Below are positions 1-11,799 of a stretch of DNA of 64,000 nt, piece after piece; position 1 is the first letter of the stretch; the number at the start of each line of letters is the position of its first letter. The notes under the pieces are model-generated. The model made no database searches. It was given only the letters and a program-made list of their open reading frames with translations, and was not told where the DNA came from. The stretch covers positions 62,001 to 126,000 of the forward strand of contig NZ_JAVAMO010000010.1 of the NCBI RefSeq assembly GCF_030758345.1, given 5' to 3'. This DNA is from Ruegeria discodermiae. Its GTDB lineage: Bacteria > Pseudomonadota > Alphaproteobacteria > Rhodobacterales > Rhodobacteraceae. Position numbers and translations under genes: made by a program.

Positions 1-107
1 ATGTAGCAGGTCTCGCCCAGCTCGCAGTCAATAGGCAGGCTCAGAACGGGATCGCTCGCCGCCGGTCCGGCAGCGAGCGCGAGAGTCGCGAGCAGTCGCC
101 CGTACAT
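1..107 (-). CDS. M23-family metallopeptidase, N-terminal fragment (cut by window edge)
   Basis: Only the first 35 codons are inside the window. The product begins [14 protein letters not shown], a short signal peptide, followed by a mature start containing LPIDCELGETCY, which I recognise from secreted M23 peptidoglycan peptidases of Rhodobacteraceae. The ATG overlaps the clpA stop codon as TGATG on the same strand, so translation is probably coupled and the gene is the distal member of a clpA operon. The catalytic part lies outside, so the family call rests on the N-terminal motif only. Confidence 0.6.
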   Translation of the reverse strand, partial: MYGRLLATLALAAGPAASDPVLSLPIDCELGETCY

Positions 108-2431
108 CAATCTGCGGTCAGCAACGGCGGCTTGTCGCCCGGAATGCGCGGCTGGCGCGGGCCGTTGATCTGCAGATCCAACTCGCCGTTCTTCACAGCG
201 ACCTTCACCACACCGCCTTTGGCAAGTTTGCCGAATAGCAGTTCTTCGGCCAAAGGCTTCTTGATGTGTTCCTGAATGACGCGTCCCAGCGGGCGCGCAC
301 CCATCTTGTCGTCATAGCCTTTGTCGGCCAGCCATTCAGCTGCCGGACGGGTCAGTTCTATTGTCACATTGCGATCCAGCAACTGCGCCTCCAGCTGGAG
401 GACGAATTTCTCGACCACCTGCAAGATGACCTCTTTCGGCAGCGGCGCGAAGGAAATCACCGCATCCAGGCGGTTGCGGAATTCCGGTGTGAACATGCGC
501 TCGATCGCGGCGGTGTCCTCGCCCTCGCGACGGTCGCGGCCAAAGCCGATGGCTTCCTTGGCCTGCTCCTGCGCCCCGGCATTCGAGGTCATGATCAGAA
601 CCACGTTGCGGAAATTCACCGTCCGGCCATTGTGGTCGGTCAACTCGCCATGGTCCATCACCTGCAGCAGGATGTTGAAAACATCCGGATGCGCCTTTTC
701 GATTTCGTCAAGCAGCAGCACGCAGTGCGGGTGCTGGTCGACCCCATCGGTCAGCATGCCGCCCTGGTCAAAGCCGACATAGCCCGGAGGCGCGCCGATC
801 AGGCGGGAAACCGCATGTTTCTCCATGTATTCAGACATGTCGAAGCGCAGCAGCTCAACACCCAGCGTATCGGCCAATTGCTTGGCGACTTCCGTCTTGC
901 CGACACCGGTGGGACCGGCAAACAGATAGTTGCCGATTGGCTTTTCCGGTTCGCGCAGGCCCGCGCGGGCCAGTTTGATGGCGCTGGACAGCGCGTCGAT
1001 GGCCTTGTCCTGTCCGAACACCACGCGCTTGAGCGAGGCTTCGAGGTCTTTGAGAACCTCCGCATCGTCCTTGGTGACGTTCTTGGGCGGGATGCGGGCG
1101 ATCTTGGCCACCACCGCCTCGATCTCTTTCACGCCGATAGTTTTGCGCCGCTTGCTTTCCACCACCAGATGCTGCGCCGCGCCTGCCTCATCGATCACGT
1201 CGATGGCCTTGTCAGGCAGCTTGCGGTCGGTGATATAGCGCGCCGCCAGTTCGACCGCCGATTTGATCGCGTCGGCGGTGTATTTGATGTCGTGATGTTC
1301 CTCGAAATAAGGCTTCAAGCCGCGCAGGATCTTCACGCTGTCTTCGACGGTGGGTTCGTTCACGTCGATCTTCTGGAACCGGCGGCTGAGTGCGCGATCC
1401 TTCTCGAAATGCTGGCGGAACTCCTTGTAGGTTGTCGAGCCCATGGTGCGCAGCTTGCCGCCTTGCAAGGCTGGCTTGAGCAGGTTCGAGGCATCCATCG
1501 CACCACCGCTCGTGGCACCGGCGCCTATCACGGTATGAATCTCGTCAATGAACAGCACCGCGTCTGGGTGGCTTTCCAGTTCCGAAACGACGGCCTTGAG
1601 CCGTTCCTCAAAATCGCCGCGATACCGGGTACCCGCCAGCAGCGCGCCCATGTCGAGCGAATAGATCGTGGTGGCCGACAGCACCTCGGGCGTGTTGCCA
1701 TTGACGATCTTGCGTGCGAGACCTTCGGCGATGGCGGTTTTGCCCACGCCGGGGTCGCCCACCAGCAACGGGTTGTTCTTGCGGCGACGGCAGAGCACCT
1801 GAATGCAGCGTTCCACTTCAAGGTCACGGCCGATCAGCGGGTCTACATCGCCATCACGTGCCTTGGCGTTCAGATCGACGCAATATTTCGACAGCGCGCT
1901 TTCCTTCTGGTCCGGCTCGCTTGCTGCGGCCTGCGTTTCTTCTTCGGGTTCATCCGAGCCCGAGACGGACCGGTTTTCGCCATAAGCCGGGTCCTTGGCC
2001 ACACCATGAGCGATGAAATTCACCGCGTCATAGCGGGTCATGTCCTGTTCCTGCAGGAAATAGGCCGCGTTGCTTTCGCGTTCGGCAAAGATCGCAACCA
2101 GCACGTTGGCGCCGGTCACTTCGGTGCGGCCCGAGCTTTGCACGTGGATCGCTGCGCGTTGGATCACCCGCTGGAAGGCGGCGGTCGGCACTGCCTCGGA
2201 TCCGTCGATATCGGTCACCAGATTTGACAGATCTTCGTCGATGAACTCGACAAGAGTGCCGCGCAATTCATCCAGATCGACGCTGCAGGCTTTCATCACC
2301 CGCACAGCATCCGGTTCATCGAGCAGCGCCAGAAGCAGATGTTCGAGCGTTGCAAATTCGTGGCGCCGTTCATTCGCGGCTGCAAGCGCTGCGTGAATGG
2401 CTTGTTCTAGTGTGCTCGAGAATGAAGGCAC
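107..2431 (-). CDS. clpA: ATP-dependent Clp protease ATP-binding subunit ClpA
   Basis: AAA+ unfoldase that feeds substrates to ClpP in the cytoplasm. The 774-residue length and start ([16 protein letters not shown]) are typical of ClpA. The N-domain is followed by two nucleotide-binding domains with Walker A motifs GDPGVGKT (lysine near residue 231) and GPTGVGKT (lysine near 512); Walker B appears as VLFIDEIH and VLLLDEIE. The ClpP-docking loop region IGFG follows NBD2. The start is GTG with AGGAG seven bases upstream. No clpS or clpP lies in the window. The gene is coupled to the M23 peptidase by a TGATG overlap. Confidence 0.97.
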   Translation of the reverse strand: MPSFSSTLEQAIHAALAAANERRHEFATLEHLLLALLDEPDAVRVMKACSVDLDELRGTLVEFIDEDLSNLVTDIDGSEAVPTAAFQRVIQRAAIHVQSSGRTEVTGANVLVAIFAERESNAAYFLQEQDMTRYDAVNFIAHGVAKDPAYGENRSVSGSDEPEEETQAAASEPDQKESALSKYCVDLNAKARDGDVDPLIGRDLEVERCIQVLCRRRKNNPLLVGDPGVGKTAIAEGLARKIVNGNTPEVLSATTIYSLDMGALLAGTRYRGDFEERLKAVVSELESHPDAVLFIDEIHTVIGAGATSGGAMDASNLLKPALQGGKLRTMGSTTYKEFRQHFEKDRALSRRFQKIDVNEPTVEDSVKILRGLKPYFEEHHDIKYTADAIKSAVELAARYITDRKLPDKAIDVIDEAGAAQHLVVESKRRKTIGVKEIEAVVAKIARIPPKNVTKDDAEVLKDLEASLKRVVFGQDKAIDALSSAIKLARAGLREPEKPIGNYLFAGPTGVGKTEVAKQLADTLGVELLRFDMSEYMEKHAVSRLIGAPPGYVGFDQGGMLTDGVDQHPHCVLLLDEIEKAHPDVFNILLQVMDHGELTDHNGRTVNFRNVVLIMTSNAGAQEQAKEAIGFGRDRREGEDTAAIERMFTPEFRNRLDAVISFAPLPKEVILQVVEKFVLQLEAQLLDRNVTIELTRPAAEWLADKGYDDKMGARPLGRVIQEHIKKPLAEELLFGKLAKGGVVKVAVKNGELDLQINGPRQPRIPGDKPPLLTAD

Positions 2432-2607
2432 CGGCGTGCTCCTCTATACTGGGGTTGGCTGGGGGCAAGTTCGGCGTTGGTCCCCCCAGACCAACCATGT
2501 CCTCATATTATTAGAGTTTGGTTGAACGCACGGCGGCTTCAAGGGTTTTTTGTTAAATCATCCTCACATTTAATGTGACTGATGCCATGAAGCTGGAAAA
2601 ACAGGCC

Positions 2608-3375
2608 TTAGAAGCGGTCTTTGCGGGCGCGAATCTCGGCGAAAACATCCACCGGCGCACTGCCGGTCATTCCCAGATTTGCCTGAATTCCCGGTTCATT
2701 GGCACGCAGGAACGGATTTGTGGCCTTTTCCAACGCCAATGCTGACGGAACTGTGGACCGCCCTACGGCTCTTGCCGCAGATATATCTGCGATGCGTTTT
2801 TTCAATGCGGCATTTTCCGGCTCGATTGTTTCCGCGAACCGACCGTTGGCCTGCGTGTATTCATGCCCGGAGTATACGATGGTGTCGTCCGGCAGTGCGG
2901 CCAGCTTGTTGAGCGAGGTCCACATCTGTTCTGGCGACCCCTCGAACAGCCGCCCACATCCCAGCGCCATCAGGCTGTCCGCAGTAAAGACCGCATGGCT
3001 TTCGGGCATATAAAAGGCAATGTGGCCGACCGTGTGCCCGGGCACCTCGATCACCTGCACATCTTCGCGCGACAGAGAAAAGACGCTGCCTTCGCGCACC
3101 TCCATATCCAGTTTGGGCAGACGTTGCGCATCCGCCGCCGCGCCCACAACGCTTGCGCCGAATCGCGACCGGAGCGCTTCGACCCCGTCGACGTGATCCC
3201 AATGATGGTGTGTCAGCCAGATCTGGTCCAGTGTCCAGCCGCGCCGGTCAAGCTCTGCCTCGATGGGGGCGGCCTCGGGGGCATCCACGAGGGCAGTCAA
3301 TCCGCTGCCCGGCGCATGGATCAGAAAGGCATAATTGTCGCTGAGGCAGGGGATTGTGACGATCTCAAGAGGCAT
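2608..3375 (-). CDS. gloB: Hydroxyacylglutathione hydrolase (glyoxalase II)
   Basis: Hydrolyses S-lactoylglutathione to lactate and glutathione in methylglyoxal detoxification. It is a metallo-beta-lactamase fold enzyme; the binuclear metal motif reads [10 protein letters not shown], with later metal ligands in [15 protein letters not shown] and YSGHEYT. The C-terminus ARKDRF is typical of the family. I chose the ATG at 3375 ([18 protein letters not shown]) because that is the conserved family start, giving 255 residues; a longer frame to 3423 exists but adds an unconserved extension. It is divergent from the methyltransferase, with 61 bases between them. Confidence 0.95.
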   Translation of the reverse strand: MPLEIVTIPCLSDNYAFLIHAPGSGLTALVDAPEAAPIEAELDRRGWTLDQIWLTHHHWDHVDGVEALRSRFGASVVGAAADAQRLPKLDMEVREGSVFSLSREDVQVIEVPGHTVGHIAFYMPESHAVFTADSLMALGCGRLFEGSPEQMWTSLNKLAALPDDTIVYSGHEYTQANGRFAETIEPENAALKKRIADISAARAVGRSTVPSALALEKATNPFLRANEPGIQANLGMTGSAPVDVFAEIRARKDRF

Positions 3376-3436
3376 GGTCTTTTGCCCTTTCATTGCTAGA
3401 CTGCGCCCAGCTAAGCCGATCACGCGAGCACCTGCA

Positions 3437-4171
3437 ATGCATCTGGATGTCCAGGATCTAAGGAATTTCTACTATCGCAGCACGCTGGGGCGCGCGGCAC
3501 AGGCGGCCATTCGCGGTCGCCTGCTAGAGCTTTGGCCCGAGGCGCATGGCCAGACGGTGGCCGGGTTTGGCTTCGCGGTTCCGCTGCTACGGCCCTACTT
3601 GAAAGATGCGCGGCGGGTGATCGGGCTGATGCCCGGTCCGCAAGGGGTCATGCCCTGGCCCGCGGGGATGCCCAACGTGTCGGTCTTGGCGGAAGAGACC
3701 AGATGGCCCATCGAAACAGGACATGTGGACAAGCTCGTGGTGATGCACGGGCTGGAAACCTCGGAACGGCCCAGCAACGTGCTGGACGAATGCTGGCGAG
3801 TGCTGGGCCCCGGCGGCAAGGCAATGTTCGTCGTGCCCAATCGCGCCGGGCTGTGGTCTCGATCGGACAAGACGCCGTTTGGTTACGGGCGGCCTTATAC
3901 GCTCAGTCAGTTGGAAGCGCAGTTGAAAGAGCATGACTTCCTGCCCGACGCGCATTGCTCAGCGCTGTATCAACCGCCGTCCTTCCGCCGGTTCTGGCTG
4001 AAATCGGGAGCGTTGATCGAAAAGGCGGGAACCCGGCTGCCGACCGTTATGGCGGGCGGTGTCTTCATGGTCGAGGCCAGCAAGCGCATGCAACCACCCA
4101 GTGGCCGGGTTGTTCCGCATGAGCAGAGGCGGCCCATTCAGGCGCTGGACGGGTTATTAAAGCCCGCCTGA
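3437..4171 (+). CDS. Class I SAM-dependent methyltransferase
   Basis: A 244-residue protein starting [18 protein letters not shown]. The Rossmann methyltransferase pattern is visible as [11 protein letters not shown] (degenerate glycine motif I), an acidic/hydrophobic stretch [10 protein letters not shown] (motif IV position), and [20 protein letters not shown], the characteristic post-motif of methyltransferase type 11 proteins. The substrate is unknown. Placement next to and divergent from gloB is a recurring arrangement in Rhodobacteraceae as I recall it. The start at 3437 avoids a spurious N-terminal extension that would overlap gloB. Confidence 0.75.
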   Translation: MHLDVQDLRNFYYRSTLGRAAQAAIRGRLLELWPEAHGQTVAGFGFAVPLLRPYLKDARRVIGLMPGPQGVMPWPAGMPNVSVLAEETRWPIETGHVDKLVVMHGLETSERPSNVLDECWRVLGPGGKAMFVVPNRAGLWSRSDKTPFGYGRPYTLSQLEAQLKEHDFLPDAHCSALYQPPSFRRFWLKSGALIEKAGTRLPTVMAGGVFMVEASKRMQPPSGRVVPHEQRRPIQALDGLLKPA

Positions 4172-4319
4172 GAGGTGTGAAAAGCATTGTTCAAAACCCG
4201 TCAGATCGCTGTAACTTTGCGGCAGGAATCGCGAAAACCTGCGATCTCGTAACATTTTTCAACGAGGGTCGTGAGGTCAAACCGTCACACTTTCTTCTAA
4301 CCCATTGAAAACAAGTAAT

Positions 4320-4347
4320 TTGGGGATAAGTCTTCTGCTGTTATACT
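4320..4347 (+). promoter_or_regulatory. Candidate sigma-70 promoter of the atp operon
   Basis: TTGGGG (4320-4325), a 16-base spacer and TATACT (4342-4347) lie about 130 bases before atpH in a 307-base gene-free stretch that also holds the leader hairpin at 4396-4418. The -10 matches consensus well and the -35 only moderately. Confidence 0.4.
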
Positions 4348-4395
4348 GTATTGCGAGGTTGTGAACGCTCTGCTACATCCCCGGTGATTTTGATG

Positions 4396-4418
4396 CCCTG
4401 CCGTCCTGGCGGGGTTTT
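4396..4418 (+). terminator. Hairpin with T-run in the atp leader (attenuator-like or upstream terminator)
   Basis: CCCTGCC (4396-4402) pairs with GGCGGGG (4408-4414), including one G-T pair, around a five-base loop, followed by TTTT. It sits between the candidate promoter and atpH, so it would form about 45 bases into the transcript. It could instead end readthrough from the methyltransferase gene. Confidence 0.45.
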
Positions 4419-4478
4419 GTCACGCCCCCGGTTTGCCTGTTCTGCGCGAATTCGGGGCCAAGTAGCGGAAGGGTGGAC

Positions 4479-5039
4479 GTGTCCGAACCAGCTTCGATTT
4501 CCGCCGGCATAGCCGAGCGTTACGCCACCGCGATCTTTGAGATCGCGAAAGAGAACAAGAACCTTGACGGCCTGGAAACAGGTGTCACCGATTTGGCCGA
4601 AGCACTGGACGCTAGCGCAGACTTGCGCGACCTGATCCAATCGCCCCTGATCTCGCGAGCTGACCAGGCGGCGGCCATTGGCGCTATTTCCCAAAAGATG
4701 AACCTGGCCCCGGTGCTGGCCAACGCGCTGGGCCTGATGGCGCAAAAGCGCCGTCTGTTTGTCGTGCCACAACTGATCGCAGCCCTGCGCGCGGCACTGG
4801 CGGATGAGCGCGGCGAAGTGACCGCTGAGGTGGCGTCGGCCAAGGCACTGACCAAGACCCAGATGGAAAAACTGTCCAAAACGCTCGGCGAGCAAGTGGG
4901 CAAAACCGTAAGTATCAATGCGACCGTCGATGAAAGCCTCATTGGCGGTCTTGTCGTCAAAGTAGGCTCGAAGATGATCGATAGCTCGATCCGCTCCAAG
5001 CTCAACTCCCTACAGAATGCAATGAAAGAGGTCGGATAG
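4479..5039 (+). CDS. atpH: F1F0 ATP synthase subunit delta
   Basis: Peripheral stalk/F1 connector of the membrane ATP synthase. The protein (SEPASISAGIAERYATAIFE...) has the OSCP/delta N-terminal signature ERYATAIFEIA and the C-terminal GGLVVKVGSKMIDSSIRSKL. Two in-frame GTG codons, at 4473 and 4479, could start it. I prefer 4479 because GGAAGG (4467-4472) is then at normal spacing and the 186-residue product begins like relatives. It is the first gene of the F1 cluster; its stop codon is immediately followed by the atpA ATG. Confidence 0.95.
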   Translation: MSEPASISAGIAERYATAIFEIAKENKNLDGLETGVTDLAEALDASADLRDLIQSPLISRADQAAAIGAISQKMNLAPVLANALGLMAQKRRLFVVPQLIAALRAALADERGEVTAEVASAKALTKTQMEKLSKTLGEQVGKTVSINATVDESLIGGLVVKVGSKMIDSSIRSKLNSLQNAMKEVG

Positions 5040-6578
5040 ATGGGTATCCAAGCTGCAGAGATTTCTGCAATCCTGAAGGACCAGATCCAGAATTTTGGTC
5101 AGGAAGCAGAAGTGGCCGAGATCGGTCGCGTGCTGAGTGTCGGTGACGGGATTGCCCGCGTCTATGGTCTCGACAATGTGCAGGCCGGTGAAATGGTCGA
5201 ATTTCCTGGCGGTATCATGGGAATGGCGCTGAACCTGGAAAGCGACAATGTCGGCGTTGTGATCTTCGGCTCGGACCGGGACATCAAAGAAGGCGATACC
5301 GTAAAGCGCACCAACTCGATCGTGGACGTGCCGATCGGGAACGAGCTGCTGGGCCGCGTTGTGGACGGTCTGGGCAACCCGATCGACGGCAAGGGCCCGA
5401 TCAACGCCACCCAGCGTGGCGTGGCCGACGTCAAGGCACCCGGCATCATCCCACGTAAATCGGTGCATGAGCCGATGTCGACCGGCCTGAAATCGGTTGA
5501 CGCGATGATCCCGATTGGCCGGGGCCAGCGGGAACTGATCATTGGTGACCGCCAGACCGGCAAAACCGCCGTTGCGCTGGACACCATCCTGAACCAGAAA
5601 TCGGTCAACGAAGCTGCAGGCGACGATGAGAGCAAGAAGCTCTACTGCGTCTATGTCGCGGTTGGCCAGAAACGCTCGACCGTGGCGCAGCTTGTGAAGC
5701 GTCTGGAAGAGTCCGGCGCCATCGATTACTCGATCGTCGTGGCCGCAACCGCCTCCGACCCGGCGCCGATGCAGTTCTTGGCGCCTTATGCCGCCACGGC
5801 TATGGCCGAGTTCTTCCGCGACAATGGCCGCCACGCGCTGATCATCTATGATGACCTGTCCAAACAGGCTGTGTCCTATCGTCAGATGTCGCTGCTGCTG
5901 CGCCGCCCGCCGGGACGTGAAGCCTATCCGGGTGACGTATTCTACCTCCACTCGCGCCTGTTGGAGCGTTCGGCGAAGCTGAACGAAGACTTTGGTGCTG
6001 GCTCGCTGACCGCTCTGCCGGTTATCGAAACCCAGGGCGGCGACGTGTCTGCCTTTATTCCGACCAACGTGATCTCGATCACCGACGGTCAGATCTTCCT
6101 GGAAACCGAGCTGTTCTACCAGGGCATCCGCCCCGCCGTGAACACCGGTCTGTCGGTTAGCCGTGTGGGCTCTTCGGCGCAGACCAACTCGATGAAGTCG
6201 GTCGCCGGTCCGGTGAAACTGGAACTGGCGCAGTACCGCGAAATGGCCGCGTTTGCTCAGTTTGGCTCCGACCTCGACGCCGCAACCCAGCAGCTGCTGA
6301 ACCGTGGCGCGCGCCTGACCGAGCTGATGAAACAGCCGCAATACTCGCCGCTGACCAATGCGGAAATCGTTTGCGTCATCTTCGCGGGCACCAACGGCTA
6401 CCTTGACAAGATCGACGTGTCTGACGTGGGTCGTTACGAGGCTGGTCTGCTGGCGCATCTGCGTGGCAAGCATGCCGACCTGCTTGACTGGATCACCAAC
6501 GAAGATCCCAAGATCAAGGGCGAGGCATCTGACAAGATCAAGGCTGCTCTGGACGAATTCGCCGCAAACTTCGCTTAA
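5040..6578 (+). CDS. atpA: F1F0 ATP synthase subunit alpha
   Basis: Regulatory nucleotide-binding subunit of the F1 hexamer, 512 residues as expected. The P-loop is GDRQTGKT near residue 170, and the family signature appears in [17 protein letters not shown]. The ATG directly abuts the atpH stop codon with no intergenic base, so the two are probably translationally coupled. Confidence 0.98.
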   Translation: MGIQAAEISAILKDQIQNFGQEAEVAEIGRVLSVGDGIARVYGLDNVQAGEMVEFPGGIMGMALNLESDNVGVVIFGSDRDIKEGDTVKRTNSIVDVPIGNELLGRVVDGLGNPIDGKGPINATQRGVADVKAPGIIPRKSVHEPMSTGLKSVDAMIPIGRGQRELIIGDRQTGKTAVALDTILNQKSVNEAAGDDESKKLYCVYVAVGQKRSTVAQLVKRLEESGAIDYSIVVAATASDPAPMQFLAPYAATAMAEFFRDNGRHALIIYDDLSKQAVSYRQMSLLLRRPPGREAYPGDVFYLHSRLLERSAKLNEDFGAGSLTALPVIETQGGDVSAFIPTNVISITDGQIFLETELFYQGIRPAVNTGLSVSRVGSSAQTNSMKSVAGPVKLELAQYREMAAFAQFGSDLDAATQQLLNRGARLTELMKQPQYSPLTNAEIVCVIFAGTNGYLDKIDVSDVGRYEAGLLAHLRGKHADLLDWITNEDPKIKGEASDKIKAALDEFAANFA

Positions 6579-6590
6579 GGAGACGCGGCA

Positions 6591-8911
<2,321 letters not shown>

Positions 8912-8923
8912 GGAGTAAACCTG

Positions 8924-9334
8924 ATGGCAAACACAATGCAATTCGACCTTGTCAGCCCGGAACGGAGCCTTGCTTCGTTCCCGGTCAGCGCGGTCCAGAT
9001 TCCCGGCGCGGATGGGGACATGACGGCGATGCCTGATCATGCTCCCACCATCACCACGCTGCGGCCCGGTATCCTGAAGGCCGAAGGGCCCGATGGCAAC
9101 GCCGAATTTCTGGTGACCGGCGGGTTTGCCCAGATCAACGCGGATGCTATGTCGGTTCTGGCCGAAAAGGCGATACCGGTGGGCGAAGTGACCCGCGCGC
9201 ATCTGGACGAGATGATCGCCGAGGCCCGTGCCTCGCATCAGAACGCTGTCGATCAGGGTCACCACTCCATCGTGGATGAAGCGGCCAAATTGTTGGCCGA
9301 TATGGAGGCCCTGGGCACCCATATGAGCCTGTGA
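8924..9334 (+). CDS. atpC: F1F0 ATP synthase subunit epsilon
   Basis: Rotor-associated regulatory subunit, 136 residues. The N-terminal beta sandwich starts [30 protein letters not shown] in compact form, with the [11 protein letters not shown] signature. It is the last gene of the operon, 12 bases after atpD, and is followed 22 bases later by a strong intrinsic terminator. The F0 genes atpIBEF are not in the window, as expected for Rhodobacteraceae where F1 and F0 operons are separate. Confidence 0.97.
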   Translation: MANTMQFDLVSPERSLASFPVSAVQIPGADGDMTAMPDHAPTITTLRPGILKAEGPDGNAEFLVTGGFAQINADAMSVLAEKAIPVGEVTRAHLDEMIAEARASHQNAVDQGHHSIVDEAAKLLADMEALGTHMSL

Positions 9335-9356
9335 TGCGGGCGTTTCGCAATATCTG

Positions 9357-9392
9357 AAAATGGCCGGTTTCCTTTAGGGAGCCGGCCATTTT
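9357..9392 (+). terminator. Rho-independent terminator of the atp operon
   Basis: AAAATGGCCGG (9357-9367) and CCGGCCATTTT (9382-9392) form a perfect 11-bp stem with a 14-base loop. The A and T arms make it potentially bidirectional, but only atpC ends here. Confidence 0.9.
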
Positions 9393-9456
9393 GTTTCCTT
9401 GGAATTGACGATTTCCGTCTTTAGTGCCCATCGGACGCAGTAACTTAGTTGACGTG

Positions 9457-9807
9457 ATGCATGTTTTTTCGACCCACCCGGTGGGCATTTTGCAAGGCGA
9501 GCTTGGCCTGTTCTCGGATTTCGAGAATGGCGGCGAGATGTGGACCGGTCATGGCCCGCGTGAGCGCCGCACCAAGGTCAGCTTCCCCGAGCCGTTTCGA
9601 AGCATTCCCGCCGTGCAACTGAGCATGTCGCTTTGGGATTTCGACACCAACACTTCGATGCGGGCCGAACTGAAAGCCGAGAATGTGACCGAGGGCGGGT
9701 TCGACGCGGTGTTTCGCACCTGGGCCGATACCCGTGTGGCCCGCCTGCGTGTGGCCTGGACCGCGATTGGCGACGTACCGCATGACGATGATTGGGAGGT
9801 CTATTGA
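9457..9807 (+). CDS. H-type lectin domain protein
   Basis: A 116-residue protein that I recognise as carrying a single H-type lectin fold: GELGLFSDFENGGEMWTG, then FPEPFRSIPAVQLSMSLWDFDT and FRTWADTRVARLRVAWTAIG. These beta-sandwich domains bind sugars in discoidin-like lectins; the bacterial role is unknown. There is no signal peptide. The start is uncertain: ATG 9457 gives the conserved beginning, GTG 9424 and GTG 9454 are alternatives, and no strong ribosome binding site picks one. It lies beyond the atp terminator and so is probably transcribed separately. Confidence 0.7.
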   Translation: MHVFSTHPVGILQGELGLFSDFENGGEMWTGHGPRERRTKVSFPEPFRSIPAVQLSMSLWDFDTNTSMRAELKAENVTEGGFDAVFRTWADTRVARLRVAWTAIGDVPHDDDWEVY

Positions 9808-10066
9808 CCAGTGGTCATCGTAAGGCAAGTACCTCAGCGGGACAGGCCGCAAACCGAAACGCACAGAGATTGCATTAAGACGCTCAGGTGCGGGTGAAAC
9901 CCCCGCACAGAATCCGATCCGTTGCTAAGGCGCGCGCTGCGTGCCGGGAGACATCGACGGCGCTCAAACGCAGGCGCCGCCACCTGCTGCAAGTGACAGA
10001 TGGAAGTCTCTGGCGATGTGGCCTCTGCGACAGGCAAGAACCTGATCGCACGAGGCGCAGGTCGGT

Positions 10067-10210
10067 TCAGCGCTGCTCTAGCAGAGATGGAACCGCCGGT
10101 TCTTCGCGGTGATGCGCGCGGTTACGCCGAATGTTGCGCGCGCGAAGGCGCAACTGCCCGTAGAGCCCCAGTGCAATTGTTGCCATTGCTGCCAGAAACA
10201 CCTCGATCAT
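10067..10210 (-). CDS. 47-residue membrane mini-protein coupled to the response regulator
   Basis: Too short for most gene callers. The product starts MIEVFLAAMATIALGLYG, one predicted membrane helix, followed by a strongly basic tail (QLRLRARNIRRNRAHH). The ATG follows the response regulator stop after three bases (TGA GGC ATG), with GAGG from the end of that gene as ribosome binding site, a typical coupled arrangement. No function can be assigned; it might be a membrane-associated accessory of the regulator. The 259 bases beyond it, up to the lectin gene, contain a perfect 7-bp hairpin at 9888-9908 and no other recognisable feature. Confidence 0.5.
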   Translation of the reverse strand: MIEVFLAAMATIALGLYGQLRLRARNIRRNRAHHREEPAVPSLLEQR

Positions 10211-10213
10211 GCC

Positions 10214-10933
10214 TCATATCGCCTTTCTGTTTTGTAAGCGTTGTTGCACAAGCCCCGCCAATCGCGCGGCGTCGCTGGTGACCGGTGCGCCGCGGGCGCG
10301 GGAGCGGGCCAAACGATCCGCGGCATCCGCCAGCGCGGTGTCCTGTACACTATGGGCCACGCCGCGCACGAACTGCGCCACATAATCCAGCATCTTGTCA
10401 TCAACCTCCTCGGTCATCACGGTCGCGGCATGCGCCATGTCATCGTGATAGGCCACGCGGTCAGGCTCGACCGTTTCGTCACTGATCGACATCAGCGGGG
10501 GATAATGCTTGTCCGTCGGCATGCGCGACAGCACGGCGTTCTGAAAGGCGGCGAGGGAATGCACCGGCTTGGCAAGAAACCCGTCGGCACCGGCGGCGAT
10601 CGCCAGTTCTTCGCCCTGATCATCGCCCGAGATACCCAGGATCACCGGCACGCGGGGCACGGACACAGCCAGTTCGGCAATCAGGTCGGCCCCCGATCCG
10701 TCAGGCAGCCCCATATCGATGATCAGGCAGGAGGGGCGATAGACCCGCAGATGCCGCCGCGCCGATTTCAGATTGTCCGCGCGCCGGATACGCGCCCCGC
10801 TACGCAAGCAGAGCAGGCGCATAGCCTCGCAGGCATAACGGCTGTCCTCGACAACCAGAATGGTCAGACCCAGCAGCGGTCGGTCGATGGTGGGCGTGAC
10901 ATGGGCGGTGGCGAAGGGATCCGAATCGTCCAT
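10214..10933 (-). CDS. Response regulator with receiver domain and uncharacterised C-terminal part
   Basis: A 239-residue cytoplasmic signalling protein. The receiver domain spans roughly residues 20-140: LTILVVEDSRYACEAMR contributes the acidic pair, CLIIDMGLPDGSG holds the phosphorylatable Asp, and FLAKPVHS the conserved Lys. The remaining 100 residues are alpha-helical and alanine-rich with no recognisable DNA-binding motif, so output could be by protein interaction. The ATG at 10933 has AGGAG upstream; a longer frame to 10963 is not supported. No histidine kinase gene is adjacent. Confidence 0.8.
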   Translation of the reverse strand: MDDSDPFATAHVTPTIDRPLLGLTILVVEDSRYACEAMRLLCLRSGARIRRADNLKSARRHLRVYRPSCLIIDMGLPDGSGADLIAELAVSVPRVPVILGISGDDQGEELAIAAGADGFLAKPVHSLAAFQNAVLSRMPTDKHYPPLMSISDETVEPDRVAYHDDMAHAATVMTEEVDDKMLDYVAQFVRGVAHSVQDTALADAADRLARSRARGAPVTSDAARLAGLVQQRLQNRKAI

Positions 10934-11070
10934 GGTGAAACTCCTATCAGCAGACCCGGCCAACGCTAGGTCATGGTGGCTAACGCGGAGTTAATGCCGC
11001 ACCACCCGCTCTTGCCCTTTTGCCCGCCGCGTGGTCAAAACCGTCCGACCGAGCAACGAGGAGACCCGCC

Positions 11071-11475
11071 ATGATTGGCCGACTGAACCATGTAGCTATC
11101 GCCGTTTCGGATCTGGAGGCCGCATCCGAGCAGTATCGCAACGCTCTGGGCGCCAAGGTGGGCGCGCCGCATGACGAACCCGATCACGGCGTCACGGTGG
11201 TGTTCATCGAATTGCCCAACACGAAGATCGAACTGCTCTATCCGCTGGGCGAGGACAGCCCGATCAACGGGTTTCTGGAAAAGAACCCGGCGGGCGGGAT
11301 TCATCACGTCTGCTATGAGGTAGAAGACATACTCGCCGCGCGCGATCACCTGAAAGAGACCGGCGCACGCGTGCTGGGTTCGGGCGAGCCTAAGATCGGC
11401 GCCCATGGCAAGCCAGTCCTGTTCCTGCACCCCAAGGACTTCAACGGCTGTCTGGTGGAACTGGAACAGGTCTGA
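11071..11475 (+). CDS. mce: Methylmalonyl-CoA epimerase
   Basis: Interconverts (R)- and (S)-methylmalonyl-CoA in propionate assimilation. The protein of 134 residues belongs to the glyoxalase/VOC fold: MIGRLNHVAIAVSDLEAA with the metal His at the start of the first repeat, then IELLYPLGEDSPI and GGIHHVCYEVEDI, FLHPKDFNGCLVELEQ. The ATG at 11071 has GAGGAG at good spacing; upstream in-frame codons are not conserved. The DUF1467 gene follows 39 bases later and often accompanies mce in this family. Confidence 0.92.
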   Translation: MIGRLNHVAIAVSDLEAASEQYRNALGAKVGAPHDEPDHGVTVVFIELPNTKIELLYPLGEDSPINGFLEKNPAGGIHHVCYEVEDILAARDHLKETGARVLGSGEPKIGAHGKPVLFLHPKDFNGCLVELEQV

Positions 11476-11514
11476 GCCTGAAAGCGGCGGACCCACAGGA
11501 AAGGATGCAGCAAC

Positions 11515-11787
11515 ATGGGTATCACATCCGGCATCGTGCTTTATGCAGTGATCTGGTTCATGACCTTTCTCGTCGTGCTGCCGATCCGCATCAAGACTCA
11601 AGGCGATCTGGGCGACATTGTTGCGGGCACCCATGCCGGTGCGCCGGAACATCACCACCTCAAGAAAAAGGCCTGGATCACCACGGCGGTGGCGGCGGTT
11701 TTGTGGGTGATCATTGCCGGGATCATCCTGTCGGGTGTGATCAGCATCAGCGATTTCGACTGGACCGAGAATCTGCCCCCGGTCTAG
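11515..11787 (+). CDS. DUF1467 family small membrane protein
   Basis: A 90-residue protein with two membrane helices (about residues 5-22 and 55-77) joined by a histidine-rich loop ending PEHHHLKKKAW. This is the DUF1467 pattern common in alphaproteobacteria next to mce. Function is unknown. The start has AGGA upstream. Confidence 0.8.
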   Translation: MGITSGIVLYAVIWFMTFLVVLPIRIKTQGDLGDIVAGTHAGAPEHHHLKKKAWITTAVAAVLWVIIAGIILSGVISISDFDWTENLPPV

Positions 11788-11799
11788 TGACCACGCCGC

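Noticed and set aside
266-2227. 653-codon plus-strand frame antisense to clpA
   Set aside because: It is the shadow of a high-GC gene; its composition is His/Gln/Arg-rich without domains, and clpA on the other strand is unmistakable.
5010-6473. 487-codon minus-strand frame antisense to atpA
   Set aside because: Same shadow effect; the translated sequence has no recognisable domain and atpA is certain.
9841-10000. Possible riboswitch or 6S-like RNA in the gap before the 47-residue gene
   Set aside because: Only one 7-bp hairpin stands out; I could not match it to the cobalamin, 6S or SRP RNA cores that I know.
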